A stretch of 64,000 nt of DNA from Treponema sp. (GTDB lineage: Bacteria > Spirochaetota > Spirochaetia > Treponematales > Treponemataceae): NCBI GenBank assembly GCA_017550685.1, contig JAFZOJ010000141.1, forward strand, positions 1 to 64,000. Reading direction: 5' to 3'. The notes under the pieces were generated by a model, which worked only from the letters and a program-made list of their open reading frames with translations, made no database searches and was not told where the DNA came from. Made by a program: the position numbers and the translations under genes. Below, piece after piece: positions 44,687-53,920 of the stretch (positions are counted from its first letter, which is position 1; the number at the start of each line of letters is the position of its first letter).

Positions 44687-47446
44687 ATGAAGAGATTTTT
44701 TCTGATATTAGCGGTTCTGTTTGCCTGCTGTAGTTTTTGTGCTGCTGCACCTTCGGAACTGGATATCTATAATGAATTAAATATTTACATTAATGCTCGC
44801 TATTATCCCGGAGTAATTGAACAGTCAGAGCTCCTGGAAAAAAACTATCCTGAATCTGTTTTTATTATTTCGGCAAGAATTGCACGCGGACAGGCTCAGA
44901 TTTATCTTAACCGCTACGAGCAGGCAGAAGAAACTTTCAGGTCCGTGCTTTCTTCGCTGCGGTTTGGTGCCGACCAGTATGCTGAATGCTGGTATTATCT
45001 TGGACAGGCCTATTATTATGACGGAGACTATACTCAGGCGCTTTCTGCATTTCATACAACCTGCGATATAGAGCTTCGCGAAAATATCCTTCAGTATTAT
45101 CATTCTTCGCTTTTGTATGCCGCAAGAATTTATTTCTTTATGGAGCAGTACGAAAGCTCAGTTCCGCTTTTTGAATATGTGGTTTCAAACGGCATGCATT
45201 ATGCAAAGACAGAATATGATGAAGCAGTGCAAAAGCTCATGTTTGCCTGGAACAGTCTGGGAGAATTTAATAAGACAATAAAGCTGCACCAGAAGTTTAA
45301 TGCCGAAGATTTTTCCGCAAACGTATATTCGGTTATGGCCTTGTATGCGGCTCATGCTTATGAAAAAACAGGACAGGTAGAAATGGCCTATGCTGTCCTC
45401 GAAAATATTCAGAATGAAAACTTTAAGGAAATGCTCTGTTCGTTCCGTCTTAATCTTGGGGCGGCCGCTTATTCCAAAAAAGATTATGACACAGCACTTT
45501 CATATTTTACGCTTGCCCGCGAAAGTCAAAAGCCTTCTACAATCTGGTCATCCTTTATTTATGAACAGAAAATCAAGCTGGATCAGGATGCCAAAAATCA
45601 GGCAGGAGAAGTAGAGCAGGCACTTATTCAGTCGCAGGATGCAATCCTTGAAGCCGGAGAAAGTGTTCCTGGGCTTACAGATTCTTATTATTCACTTTTG
45701 ATGAGGACAAAGGCATTTGCTTCTGATTCTAAAAACATTGACGCTGTGCTTGAGTGTTATAAAAAGCTTTCAAAGCCGGGACCAAAGGATGCATTTATTG
45801 TCGCAGACGTACTTAAGCAGAAGGACGGTGCTGCTGCCGAACAGCTCATTTCTCCTTTTGCCGCAGATACAGAATGTGCCAGGCTTTATGCCCAGATTCT
45901 TGCTGCCAACGGAAAGTATGATGCAGCTGCTTCGGTTTATGCCGGCCTTGAAAAAAACAAAAAGCTTAACGATGAACTGAGGATTGAATATGCCAAGGTT
46001 TTGTACAGACTCAAAAAATGGGAGCAGGCACGAAACCTTGCATTAAAGACAAAGCATCCTCAGGCATTTTACATTGCAGGACTTAGTGCTTACAACAGCG
46101 CAGATTTTGAAAACGCCTACACCTTCCTTGCAAATTATTCAAATCATCCGAACGTTTCAAAAGAATATAAAAAATACTCGGACTTTTACATGGGAGTGTG
46201 TGCCTACAAAAATGCTTCGTATACCGCTTCCTATAAAATTTTTTCATCATTTGTTAAATTTTACACTGCCCGTGACAGCTACAGGTACAAGGCCTATGAG
46301 CTTGCCGCAAGATCTGCACTCATGATAGGCAGCCTCAAAAACGCCGCCCAGATGGCAGAAGGAATGATAGATGCTTCGCTGAATATTCAGGACAAGCAGA
46401 ACGCAATCATTTACTGTTCCGAGATTTATTCAGACGAAAAAGAATACGACAAAGCAATTAAGCTGCTTGCGGCTTACACCGACCAGAAATCTGATTTTGC
46501 AGTTCAGTGTATGTCGGCTGTTGCACGTGTTTATGAAAAGAAGGGCGAGCTGGACAGTGCAGACGCTCAGTATGAAAAAATTCAGAAAACTTATCCGGGT
46601 ACTGCAGCTGCTCAGGATGCCGCTTACCGCACGGGAGAAATATATTATTCTGCAGAACAGTATGACCAGGCCGAAGCCCGCTTTACAAAATACATTTACA
46701 ATTATGTAGACGGAAAATATGCCGATGCCGCCTGGTACTTCAGCGGAGACAGCAACATGAAGCTTAAGTCTTATGACAAGGCTATCATGCAGAATACAAC
46801 ACTCGTTACAAAATATCCTCAGAGCATTTATGCCTACGGTGCATATAAAAATCTTTTGCAGGCATATTACGTTCAGGAAAACTACCGCGACGCTCTGGCT
46901 ACAGCAAGACATCTTGTACGAAATTATCCGGAGCAGGCTGGTTCCGACGGAATAGGTCAGCGTGTTGTAGAGCTTGAGCGCATTACCTCGGGAACAGACC
47001 GTGCCGTTGTAGAAAAAATCGGTGAATACGAAAGGGCAGGCAAGACAGGCACTAAAAAAGGAAGAAATGCCGGTTCGGAGCTTGTTCAGCTTTATGCCGC
47101 ACATGACGGTCAGGAGCAGGCCTTTGAGCTTGCCGTTGAGCTTTTGAAATATCAGAAGGATACAGACGAAATGTACTATGCCGCACAGAATGCAGATTTT
47201 GTTGCCGGCTATTATTATAATTCCGGAAATTCCAGAAAGGCGGCGGAATATTATCTTAAGGCCGCAGAATACTACCGTGCAAGCGGACAGGACAAAGATG
47301 ACAGGGCCGCCGCCACATTGTATTCTGCAGTAGATTCCTTTGTGGCCGCAGGTCTTAAGGGAGATGCACAGGTAACTGCAAATCTTCTTATAGAGCTGTA
47401 TCCACAGAGCAAGCAGAGCAAAAAGGTAATGAATCTGCTTAAATAG
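44687..47446 (+). CDS. Exported TPR-repeat protein
   Basis: A 919-residue periplasmic or lipid-anchored protein. The N-terminus MKRFFLILAVLFACCSFCAAA can be read as a signal peptide cut after CAAA or as a spirochaetal lipoprotein signal with acceptor C14. Almost the whole mature chain is TPR-like helical pairs (AECWYYLGQAYYYDGDYTQALSAF, DAAYRTGEIYYSAEQYDQAEARF). It lies between a secreted protein and an outer-membrane beta-barrel in the ExbBD-TonB-like operon; a periplasmic scaffold bridging to the barrel is a reasonable reading. Confidence 0.82.
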   Translation: MKRFFLILAVLFACCSFCAAAPSELDIYNELNIYINARYYPGVIEQSELLEKNYPESVFIISARIARGQAQIYLNRYEQAEETFRSVLSSLRFGADQYAECWYYLGQAYYYDGDYTQALSAFHTTCDIELRENILQYYHSSLLYAARIYFFMEQYESSVPLFEYVVSNGMHYAKTEYDEAVQKLMFAWNSLGEFNKTIKLHQKFNAEDFSANVYSVMALYAAHAYEKTGQVEMAYAVLENIQNENFKEMLCSFRLNLGAAAYSKKDYDTALSYFTLARESQKPSTIWSSFIYEQKIKLDQDAKNQAGEVEQALIQSQDAILEAGESVPGLTDSYYSLLMRTKAFASDSKNIDAVLECYKKLSKPGPKDAFIVADVLKQKDGAAAEQLISPFAADTECARLYAQILAANGKYDAAASVYAGLEKNKKLNDELRIEYAKVLYRLKKWEQARNLALKTKHPQAFYIAGLSAYNSADFENAYTFLANYSNHPNVSKEYKKYSDFYMGVCAYKNASYTASYKIFSSFVKFYTARDSYRYKAYELAARSALMIGSLKNAAQMAEGMIDASLNIQDKQNAIIYCSEIYSDEKEYDKAIKLLAAYTDQKSDFAVQCMSAVARVYEKKGELDSADAQYEKIQKTYPGTAAAQDAAYRTGEIYYSAEQYDQAEARFTKYIYNYVDGKYADAAWYFSGDSNMKLKSYDKAIMQNTTLVTKYPQSIYAYGAYKNLLQAYYVQENYRDALATARHLVRNYPEQAGSDGIGQRVVELERITSGTDRAVVEKIGEYERAGKTGTKKGRNAGSELVQLYAAHDGQEQAFELAVELLKYQKDTDEMYYAAQNADFVAGYYYNSGNSRKAAEYYLKAAEYYRASGQDKDDRAAATLYSAVDSFVAAGLKGDAQVTANLLIELYPQSKQSKKVMNLLK

Positions 47447-47460
47447 AATGGAGAATGAAT

Positions 47461-49107
47461 ATGAAAAACAATATTTGTTTTAGAAAATATATTTGCACAG
47501 GCCTGGCCGCAGTTTGTCTGCTCATGCCTTTTTATGCGCAGGATGCCGGCGACAGTCAGATAGAACTGCCGGATCTTACAACTGTTGTAACCGGAGATTC
47601 TGCTCCTGAAGATCTGGCACCGCCTCCTTCTTTTGATGATGTTCTTGAGCTTCCGATGGATTCGGGGGACCTGGTACCGTCACTTCCTTCTGTTTCTGCA
47701 GATGATGAATCTGAGGTTGTTGCCGCAGGTAATCAGGCAAACAAAAAAGACATTTATGCAGAAGGAAAAATTGGTGGAGGATACCCTGTTTCTTTTAAGG
47801 GAGACTTTGTTGTTTCCCGCCTTTATGGAGCAGATCCTTTCCAGATATCCTTTGCACATGATTCAAAAGCAGGCTATGCAGGCCACGAGCTTTCCGACGG
47901 CTATAAAAGCAGCTTTACTTCAATTCAGGTTCAAAAGGATTTTATCCGCAATAATATAGAGTGGGGAATTTCGGGCTGTTACGAAGATAATTCAGACGGG
48001 CTGCAGGGCAAGGCAGAGGGCATTTCTGCAAATGTTCAGGATGCCGTAGCACTTGCGGGTAAGCTTACCTGGAATCTGCCTAAGAATTTTCAGCTCGGCT
48101 TTAATCTTGATTCAAAATATTATTTCCGTTTTGCTGACATAACAAAGAGTGCCGATCCTGCTTTTGCGGTTTCGGACTGGATTAAAAAGACAGAACACCT
48201 TACCGTTGATCCAACGCTCACTATCGGCTGGCTTTATAATGGATTTGAACTGTCTTTTGATGCTGCGTATAATATGGAAACCGGTAAAAAAATTGCCAAC
48301 CGCGGACAATTTGATTTGAACTTTGCATGGGCCAACGAAAAAATCAAGGTTTATGCAGATGCAGGCATTGTGTGCGGAAACTATACCTGCGATAATAAGG
48401 TTACCGTTCCTTTTGAAGTTGGACTTGATACTTCGTTCCCGGTTTATTTTTCTGACCGAAAGCTCAATCTTTCGCTTTGCGGAGGAATTAAGTCGGAACG
48501 CAAGACAACACAGGAGCTTGAAAAGGAATATAAATTCAGCGTACTTGAAGATCTGGCAGCAGAAACCTCTGACTGGTTCGGGCAGATAAATCTTCTTGTT
48601 CCGCTCAAAAGTTCGTTTACCGGTAATGTTTCTGCAGGTTATCTGCGTACAGCCTTTGGCAACGGCTACTGGGTTCCGGACTATTCAATCGTAAATCCTC
48701 AGAACGGATTGTACGGTTATGGAGATACAGGTCATAACAGAAACTGTCTGTATACAGATTTTTCGTTTACCTGGAAATTCAAGATTTTTGCCGCAACTGC
48801 AGGATATCATGCAAACTGGCTGGATGTACCTGTTCTTGAAAACAAGCACACCATCTCGCTGGACCTTTCGCTTCAGAGTCAGAAGGGCAGCTGGGGAGCA
48901 AGCTTGAACACAGCATATCTTCTGGATGCGGCAGACAACAAGCCTTTGATTAATATTGAAGGCTATATGCAGGCTTCGGATGCAGTACGCATTGTGCTTT
49001 CTGTAAACGACCTGATTAAGCTGCTTGGCGCCGAAGAACGTGCCTATGCCGGACAATACGCCGGCTACAGCGGAAACGCAATGTTACTTGTGAAATTCTT
49101 ATTTTAA
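47461..49107 (+). CDS. Outer-membrane beta-barrel protein
   Basis: A 548-residue exported protein. After a signal peptide ending MPFYAQ comes an acidic, Pro-rich spacer (about 25-95), then alternating amphipathic strands rich in aromatic residues through to a C-terminal LLVKFLF, the terminal Phe signal for BAM insertion. There is no plug domain or TonB box that I can see, so it is not a standard TonB-dependent receptor despite the neighbours. ATG at 47461 has GGAG 7 nt upstream; an ATG at 47455 is too close to that site. It is probably the outer-membrane end of the ExbBD-energised complex. Confidence 0.78.
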   Translation: MKNNICFRKYICTGLAAVCLLMPFYAQDAGDSQIELPDLTTVVTGDSAPEDLAPPPSFDDVLELPMDSGDLVPSLPSVSADDESEVVAAGNQANKKDIYAEGKIGGGYPVSFKGDFVVSRLYGADPFQISFAHDSKAGYAGHELSDGYKSSFTSIQVQKDFIRNNIEWGISGCYEDNSDGLQGKAEGISANVQDAVALAGKLTWNLPKNFQLGFNLDSKYYFRFADITKSADPAFAVSDWIKKTEHLTVDPTLTIGWLYNGFELSFDAAYNMETGKKIANRGQFDLNFAWANEKIKVYADAGIVCGNYTCDNKVTVPFEVGLDTSFPVYFSDRKLNLSLCGGIKSERKTTQELEKEYKFSVLEDLAAETSDWFGQINLLVPLKSSFTGNVSAGYLRTAFGNGYWVPDYSIVNPQNGLYGYGDTGHNRNCLYTDFSFTWKFKIFAATAGYHANWLDVPVLENKHTISLDLSLQSQKGSWGASLNTAYLLDAADNKPLINIEGYMQASDAVRIVLSVNDLIKLLGAEERAYAGQYAGYSGNAMLLVKFLF

Positions 49108-49123
49108 TTAAGGAGATATTTTT

Positions 49124-49735
49124 ATGTTAGAAACCTTAAAATCTGGTGGACTTTTGATGATTCCAATCATCGTGTGCGGAGTCATTGCAACCTTTATTAT
49201 AGTTGAGCGCTGCATCTATTTTGCTTCAATCCGTAAGCGCGACGAAAAGCTTATGCAGAATGTAAATGCAAGTCTTGCAGTCGGTGATTACGAAGCTTGT
49301 GGTGTAGCTTGTGCCCAGGCAGACACACCAATGTCTCAGGTAATTAAAAAGGCAATTGACTGCCGCCGCTACGAAGAACGCGATATCCGTGACCTTGTAG
49401 AAGCTGAGATGGATTTTGTAGTTCCACGCTTTGAACATTTGTTAACACCGCTTGGAACAATTGCAAACATTGCAACCCTGCTTGGACTTTTGGGAACCGT
49501 AACCGGTAACATCAAGGCCTTTGGTGTACTTGGAGCAGGCGGTTCAATGGGAGATCCTGCTCTTCTTGCCGGTGCCATTGCCGAAGCGCTGGTTACAACT
49601 GTTGCCGGTCTTATTGTTTCAATTCCATCGGTAATCTTCCACAACTATTTTGTTTCACGCGTAAACCGCAGGGTTGTAGAAATGGAAGCACATGTAACTT
49701 CTGTTGTTCTTAAATTGACAGGACGTGTTAGATAA
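49124..49735 (+). CDS. exbB: ExbB/TolQ-type proton channel subunit
   Basis: A 203-residue inner-membrane protein with three transmembrane segments. The conserved last two helices carry TPLGTIANIATLLGLLGTVTGNIKAF and AEALVTTVAGLIVSIPSVIFHN, the signature of the MotA/TolQ/ExbB family. It forms the pentameric channel that turns proton flow into motion of ExbD. AAGGAG precedes the ATG. ExbB versus TolQ is chosen because a TonB-like protein follows; TolA, TolB and Pal are absent. Confidence 0.92.
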   Translation: MLETLKSGGLLMIPIIVCGVIATFIIVERCIYFASIRKRDEKLMQNVNASLAVGDYEACGVACAQADTPMSQVIKKAIDCRRYEERDIRDLVEAEMDFVVPRFEHLLTPLGTIANIATLLGLLGTVTGNIKAFGVLGAGGSMGDPALLAGAIAEALVTTVAGLIVSIPSVIFHNYFVSRVNRRVVEMEAHVTSVVLKLTGRVR

Positions 49736-49756
49736 AGCTTAAGATAAGGTGAATAA

Positions 49757-50170
49757 ATGAGATTAAAAAGCAGAAGGGGAACAATCCGCTCAAATGTAGA
49801 TATGACCCCGATGATTGATATAGTTTTCCAGCTCATCCTCTTTTTCCTGGTTTCTACAACCTTTGCTATTTTGCCTGGTATCAAACTCAAGCTGCCGACA
49901 AGTCATACTTCTGAAGGAACTTCTTTGCAGGGCATTACAATTACTGCCGATGCCGACGGCCTGATGTTTTTTAATGACAAGGAAGTAACAATGGAAACTC
50001 TGGGAAGCGAGCTTTTGAGCTTTGACACCGGAGATACCAAAAAGGAAGATTTCCCAGTTTCCCTCGAAGCCGACAGCGAAGTTACCAACGGAACCATCGT
50101 AAATATTTTTGACGTAATCCGCGAAAGTGGTTATGCCGTAATCAACCTGAGGACCGCCACAGAAAAATGA
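49757..50170 (+). CDS. exbD: ExbD/TolR-type protein
   Basis: A 137-residue protein with one transmembrane helix (about 18-38). VDMTPMIDIVFQLILFFLVSTTF holds the conserved proton-carrying Asp (in MIDIVF). The periplasmic domain follows the ExbD/TolR fold, ending in FDVIRESGYAVINLRTA. AAGGTGA precedes the ATG. Its stop overlaps the ATG of the TonB-like gene (ATGA), which implies coupled synthesis of the three subunits. Confidence 0.92.
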   Translation: MRLKSRRGTIRSNVDMTPMIDIVFQLILFFLVSTTFAILPGIKLKLPTSHTSEGTSLQGITITADADGLMFFNDKEVTMETLGSELLSFDTGDTKKEDFPVSLEADSEVTNGTIVNIFDVIRESGYAVINLRTATEK

Positions 50171-51192
50171 TAAAACAGCCATTGTTCGGACAAGACAGCT
50201 CTCCTCACAAAACCAGCACCTACCTTAGTGCCATCATTACTGCTGCCTTCTGGCTCATCCTGACCATTACCGGCGCCTTTATAAAAATAAAACCCGCCAC
50301 CCCCAAATACAAGGAAGTCCAGATTGTTTTGAGCAGTAAATCTGAGGCCTCTGAACAACACTCTGCAGCTCCTGAGCAACAGCCTGCGGTCCCTGAGGCT
50401 CTCGAAGGGCCTGCCCCAAAAGCAACTCCAGCTCCTACTAAGCCAAAGACACAGACACAGGCAAAACCGGCACCAAAAACAACACCAAAGTCGACCCCAA
50501 AAGCAACAGAACCGTCAAAGAAAGTAAATTTTGATGATTTTCAGTATGCTAGGGATTATTCAGAAGGCGTTGATTTTAATCAAAACCAGACTAAAGCAAA
50601 GGATTTTGACAGGTCTCAGTTTGATAATACAACATCAGAGCCGGAACCACAGGTAAGCCAGAAGGTAACGACAGTTTCAGGCTCCTCTGGCATGCAGGGT
50701 TCTGCCGCAAGTTCAGCACCCCAACAAACACAATCAAAATCAAGTTCACAGAATAAACAGCAGAATCAAACACAAAGTGCTTCTTCTGCCACAAGCAACA
50801 TGCTCAGCAATATCAGAAATACACAGGATTCAACTTCTTCCGGCAGCAATACTAAATCAATTACTGATGCAAAAACTACAAAAAGTGCTGACGGTACTTT
50901 GAGTATGGCCATGACAGATGGTACAACAAGGGTATTGATTGAACCAATTCCACCAGTAATCTATCTTTCAGAAGCAGCCGCCGCAACAATAGACAGTACA
51001 AGAACTGTTTCTATTGAATTTCAGGTACTGGCTTCGGGAAATGTTCCTCGTGCACAGATTAAAATAACACCGGAATCGATACTTCCTCAGACAGTTCGTA
51101 ATGAAATATACGATCAGTTGAGTTCATGGCTTTTTGAATCTTCATCTTCTTCAGCTCGTGCCACTTTTGAATACACAATCCAGAAACGTTAA
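50167..51192 (+). CDS. TonB-like energy transducer
   Basis: A 341-residue protein with one N-terminal transmembrane helix (about 18-40), a Pro/Lys/Ala- and Gln/Ser-rich periplasmic spacer (about 55-240), and a C-terminal domain of about 90 residues (EPIPPVIYLSEAAAATIDST to the end) resembling the TonB/TolA C-terminal fold. It would carry ExbBD energy to the outer membrane. Residues about 57-80 include SEQHSAA, PEQQPAV and PEALEGP, three 7-residue units derived from a palindromic element with degenerate 21-bp repeats. Family assignment rests on layout and neighbours more than on sequence identity. Confidence 0.82.
   Translation: MIKQPLFGQDSSPHKTSTYLSAIITAAFWLILTITGAFIKIKPATPKYKEVQIVLSSKSEASEQHSAAPEQQPAVPEALEGPAPKATPAPTKPKTQTQAKPAPKTTPKSTPKATEPSKKVNFDDFQYARDYSEGVDFNQNQTKAKDFDRSQFDNTTSEPEPQVSQKVTTVSGSSGMQGSAASSAPQQTQSKSSSQNKQQNQTQSASSATSNMLSNIRNTQDSTSSGSNTKSITDAKTTKSADGTLSMAMTDGTTRVLIEPIPPVIYLSEAAAATIDSTRTVSIEFQVLASGNVPRAQIKITPESILPQTVRNEIYDQLSSWLFESSSSSARATFEYTIQKR
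50350..50409. repeat. PEALEG element with degenerate 21-bp repeats in the TonB-like gene
   Basis: Core CCCTGAGGCTCTCGAAGGG at 50391-50409, preceded by two diverged 21-bp units that also begin CTGA(A/G)CAACA. In frame they encode 7-residue units ending in PEALEGP, inside the disordered spacer. Confidence 0.8.
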
Positions 51193-51222
51193 CCCCTCGC
51201 AATGATAAAACTTGCAATAACT

Positions 51223-51237
51223 GATATACTAGTATGC
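51223..51237 (+). promoter_or_regulatory. Candidate hexuronate operator, uxuA site
   Basis: GATATACTAGTATGC, containing the palindrome ATACTAGTAT. It matches 58461-58475 (uxaC) and, on the other strand, 63058-63072 (eda-kdgK). It lies about 130 nt before uxuA and also contains a -10-like TATACT. Confidence 0.6.
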
Positions 51238-51308
51238 AAGATTTTATTGAGGATTTTTTAAATCCATGATAGAATGAATTTTGAGAGTTTCAAACAGATT
51301 CTGATACC

Positions 51309-51334
51309 GTCATTCTGAACTTGTTTCAGAATCT
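51309..51334. repeat. Short palindromic repeat, GAACTTGTTTC core
   Basis: GTCATTCTGAAC-TT-GTTTCAGAATCT in the uxuA leader, 33 nt before the ATG. Same type as 4300-4325 and 8325-8350. Confidence 0.85.
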
Positions 51335-51366
51335 GCATGACACACATTTACTGGAGACTTTTTACT

Positions 51367-52473
51367 ATGGAAATGACACTTCGCTGGTATGGAACCGGCT
51401 TTGATTCTGTAACATTGCAGCAGATTAGACAGGTACCGGGGGTTCACGGCGTAATTACAACGCTTTATGACTCGGTGCCGGGAGACGCCTGGGAGCTAGA
51501 CGCAATCAAAAAGCTTAAGGCAGAGGTAGAAGCTGCAGGGCTCAAAATTGCCGGAATTGAAAGCGTAAACATTCACGATGACATAAAAATTGGTGGCGGA
51601 GACCGCGATAAATACATCGAAAACTATATCAAAACACTTGAACGACTGGGCCAGGAAGACATTCACATGGTCTGCTATAACTTTATGCCTGTTTTTGACT
51701 GGACCCGCAGCGAGCTTGCACGTGTCTGCGAAGACGGTTCAACTGTTCTGGCATACAATTCCAAGGCTATAGACGGGGTAAAACCTGAGGATATGTTCAA
51801 TTCAATTGACAAGGATTCCAACGGCTTTATTCTTCCAGGCTGGGAACCGGAGCGCATGGCTCGTGTAAAAGAGCTCTTCCAGATGTACAGCGGCATCGAC
51901 AACGAAAAGCTTTTTGATAACCTTGTTTATTTCTTAAAGGCAATTATGCCTGTCTGCGATAAATACAATATTGATATGGCAATTCATCCGGATGATCCTG
52001 CATGGCCTGTATTCGGACTCCCACGCATCATCACCTGTCAGGAAAATGTTGTGCGCATGCTCAAGGCTGTAGATAATCAGCACAATGGTCTTACCTTCTG
52101 TACCGGTTCGTACGGAACCAACCGCAAGAATGATCTATGCGAAATGATTAAGGCTGCAACCGGACGCATTCACTTTGCTCATATCCGTAACCTTAAGTTC
52201 AATACTGCAATTGATGACCCTGTTCAGGATTTCCAGGAATCTGCACATCTTTCTAGCGCAGGAACCTTTGATATGTTCAAGATTGTACGCACACTTTACG
52301 AAACCGGTTTTGACGGTGTTATCCGTCCTGACCACGGTCGTATGATCTGGGGAGAAAAAGCAATGCCTGGCTACGGTTTGTATGACCGTGCTTTGGGTGC
52401 CGCCTATTTGAACGGACTTTGGGAAGCCTGTGAAAAAACGATTGACCGAAGTGGTACAAAACTGTATCGTTAA
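51367..52473 (+). CDS. uxuA: Mannonate dehydratase
   Basis: A 368-residue metal-dependent TIM barrel that converts D-mannonate to 2-keto-3-deoxygluconate. It begins MEMTLRWYGTGFDSVTLQQIRQVPGV, the standard UxuA start, and has MAIHPDDPAWPVFGLPRI, FCTGSYGTNRKND, HFAHIRNLK and RPDHGRMIWGE in the usual order with metal-binding His, Cys and Asp. ATG at 51367 was chosen over an earlier ATG whose residues come from the leader repeat; GGAG lies about 10 nt upstream. Downstream genes follow closely up to uxuB, so uxuA, the GNAT gene, the unknown gene and uxuB are probably one transcript. Confidence 0.97.
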   Translation: MEMTLRWYGTGFDSVTLQQIRQVPGVHGVITTLYDSVPGDAWELDAIKKLKAEVEAAGLKIAGIESVNIHDDIKIGGGDRDKYIENYIKTLERLGQEDIHMVCYNFMPVFDWTRSELARVCEDGSTVLAYNSKAIDGVKPEDMFNSIDKDSNGFILPGWEPERMARVKELFQMYSGIDNEKLFDNLVYFLKAIMPVCDKYNIDMAIHPDDPAWPVFGLPRIITCQENVVRMLKAVDNQHNGLTFCTGSYGTNRKNDLCEMIKAATGRIHFAHIRNLKFNTAIDDPVQDFQESAHLSSAGTFDMFKIVRTLYETGFDGVIRPDHGRMIWGEKAMPGYGLYDRALGAAYLNGLWEACEKTIDRSGTKLYR

Positions 52474-52479
52474 GTATTA

Positions 52480-53004
52480 ATGACTGTACCAACTCTTGAA
52501 TCAGAAAGACTAATTTTACGCCCCATCACAATGGATGACCTGGATGCCATTTTTAAATGGGCAGGTGACCCGCGCGTAAACAAATACATGATTTATCCTC
52601 TTTACAAAAACAAGGAAGAGGGTCGTGAATGGATTGAAAGCCTGTATCAGGATGATGACAAAAAGGATTTTGGCTTTGTGCTCAAAGAAACAGGCGAGCT
52701 TATTGGCAGCGGTGGAATTTATTATCATCCTGACAGAAAAGTATGGAGCGTAGGTTATAACATTTGTTATGATTACTGGAACCGCGGGCTTGTTACCGAA
52801 GCAATCTCCAGAATTATTGAATGGGGAAGAGAAAGCTTTGACATTAAAGAAATAGCAGGTACCTTTGCAATTGAAAATATAGGCTCAAGAAGAGTTATGG
52901 AAAAGTTAGGCATGACTTACTTAGAAGATCATGATTATTCCAAACTCGACGGCAGCGAAACATTTAAAGCAAAAACATATCACAAAATATTTAAGGATAA
53001 TTAA
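52480..53004 (+). CDS. GNAT acetyltransferase of the RimJ/RimL type
   Basis: A 174-residue acyl-CoA dependent acetyltransferase. LESERLILRPITMDDLDAIFKWAGDPRVNKYM is the RimJ/RimL-type start; IGSGGIYYHPDRKVWSVGYNICYDYWNRGLVTEA contains the acetyl-CoA loop, and IENIGSRRVMEKLGM the usual end motif. It lies 6 nt after uxuA. The acceptor (protein N-terminus or small amine) cannot be told, and its place within a sugar acid operon has no evident reason. Confidence 0.9.
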   Translation: MTVPTLESERLILRPITMDDLDAIFKWAGDPRVNKYMIYPLYKNKEEGREWIESLYQDDDKKDFGFVLKETGELIGSGGIYYHPDRKVWSVGYNICYDYWNRGLVTEAISRIIEWGRESFDIKEIAGTFAIENIGSRRVMEKLGMTYLEDHDYSKLDGSETFKAKTYHKIFKDN

Positions 53005-53006
53005 GC

Positions 53007-53888
53007 ATGGAAAGTTCAGGCACCAGGAGACTTCATTCATTTAAGGAATATAAATCAATCAAGACATATCTTTTTCTTGTGTTTTATCCAAGAACCTTTA
53101 TTCCGTTTATAAAATGTGTTCATACTGCGCTTCATAAATTTTTCTTTCTCCAGTTCAGCGTAAAGCTCAAGCTCAGAAAAATTCCTGTTGTAAGCGTAGA
53201 TAATGCCCTTGATAAAAAAATCCCTTTTACTCCGGAACGTGTTTCTACCTATCTTGATTTTATTCATTCACTTGCACGTCCTATGGGATTTTGTATTTCA
53301 ACTTTTAAAGGCAAGGAAAGAATCCGTATAGTTTCTTCAGTTCTTGATCTGCTCAGAACCTGCTACGAAACTGCTTCTCATATTTATTCATTCAGCATGT
53401 CTACAACTGACAGGCCTAAGTATAAAAAGGACAGACATTTCCGACTTATTCATGCGCTGGATCCTCATCTTATGTGTGTGCCAAGTCTGCATGTTGCCAT
53501 TATGATTATGGCCTGGATTCACTACCGCGAGATTTTCAAGATGCCGTATTTTACAGAAGAAGAATCAAAGCATTATACGGCACAGGTTTTTGAATCGGCA
53601 AAAGCAATCACAGAAACTGTTCTTTATGTAAAGCAGCACAGTGTAAACTGTATTCCTGCGGCAATTTATATGATGACAGTTATTCTTAAGGACCTTTTTA
53701 CAATTGAAGATGCTGTAAGCTTTATGGACTGCCTTTTTGTAGAAAGCACTGATCTTTCGCCGGAAGTAAAAAAGGAAATCAATACTTATATTCATACTAT
53801 GTTTGAGCGTTTCCTTCTGGAAGGCAGTTCTGCAGAAGACTGGACTGACCCGATCAAGCACTGGCTTTCAGAATATAAAGCAAGTTAA
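53007..53888 (+). CDS. Unknown protein with a PAP2-like PSLHVA motif
   Basis: A 293-residue protein. Its centre has LDPHLMCVPSLHVAIMIMAWIHYRE, which resembles the P-S-x-H motif of PAP2/inositol-phosphoceramide-type phosphotransferases. The other PAP2 motifs are weak or missing, and hydrophobic stretches are modest, so a PAP2 enzyme is not shown. The N-terminus is basic and aromatic. It begins 2 nt after the GNAT stop and ends 32 nt before uxuB, so it is expressed with uxuA and uxuB. I do not assign a function. Confidence 0.7.
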   Translation: MESSGTRRLHSFKEYKSIKTYLFLVFYPRTFIPFIKCVHTALHKFFFLQFSVKLKLRKIPVVSVDNALDKKIPFTPERVSTYLDFIHSLARPMGFCISTFKGKERIRIVSSVLDLLRTCYETASHIYSFSMSTTDRPKYKKDRHFRLIHALDPHLMCVPSLHVAIMIMAWIHYREIFKMPYFTEEESKHYTAQVFESAKAITETVLYVKQHSVNCIPAAIYMMTVILKDLFTIEDAVSFMDCLFVESTDLSPEVKKEINTYIHTMFERFLLEGSSAEDWTDPIKHWLSEYKAS

Positions 53889-53920
53889 TCAAAAAATAAA
53901 GCCTTAAAAGGAAGGTGAAT

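Noticed and set aside
47461-49107. TonB-dependent receptor
   Set aside because: No plug domain, no TonB box, and the chain is shorter than these receptors.
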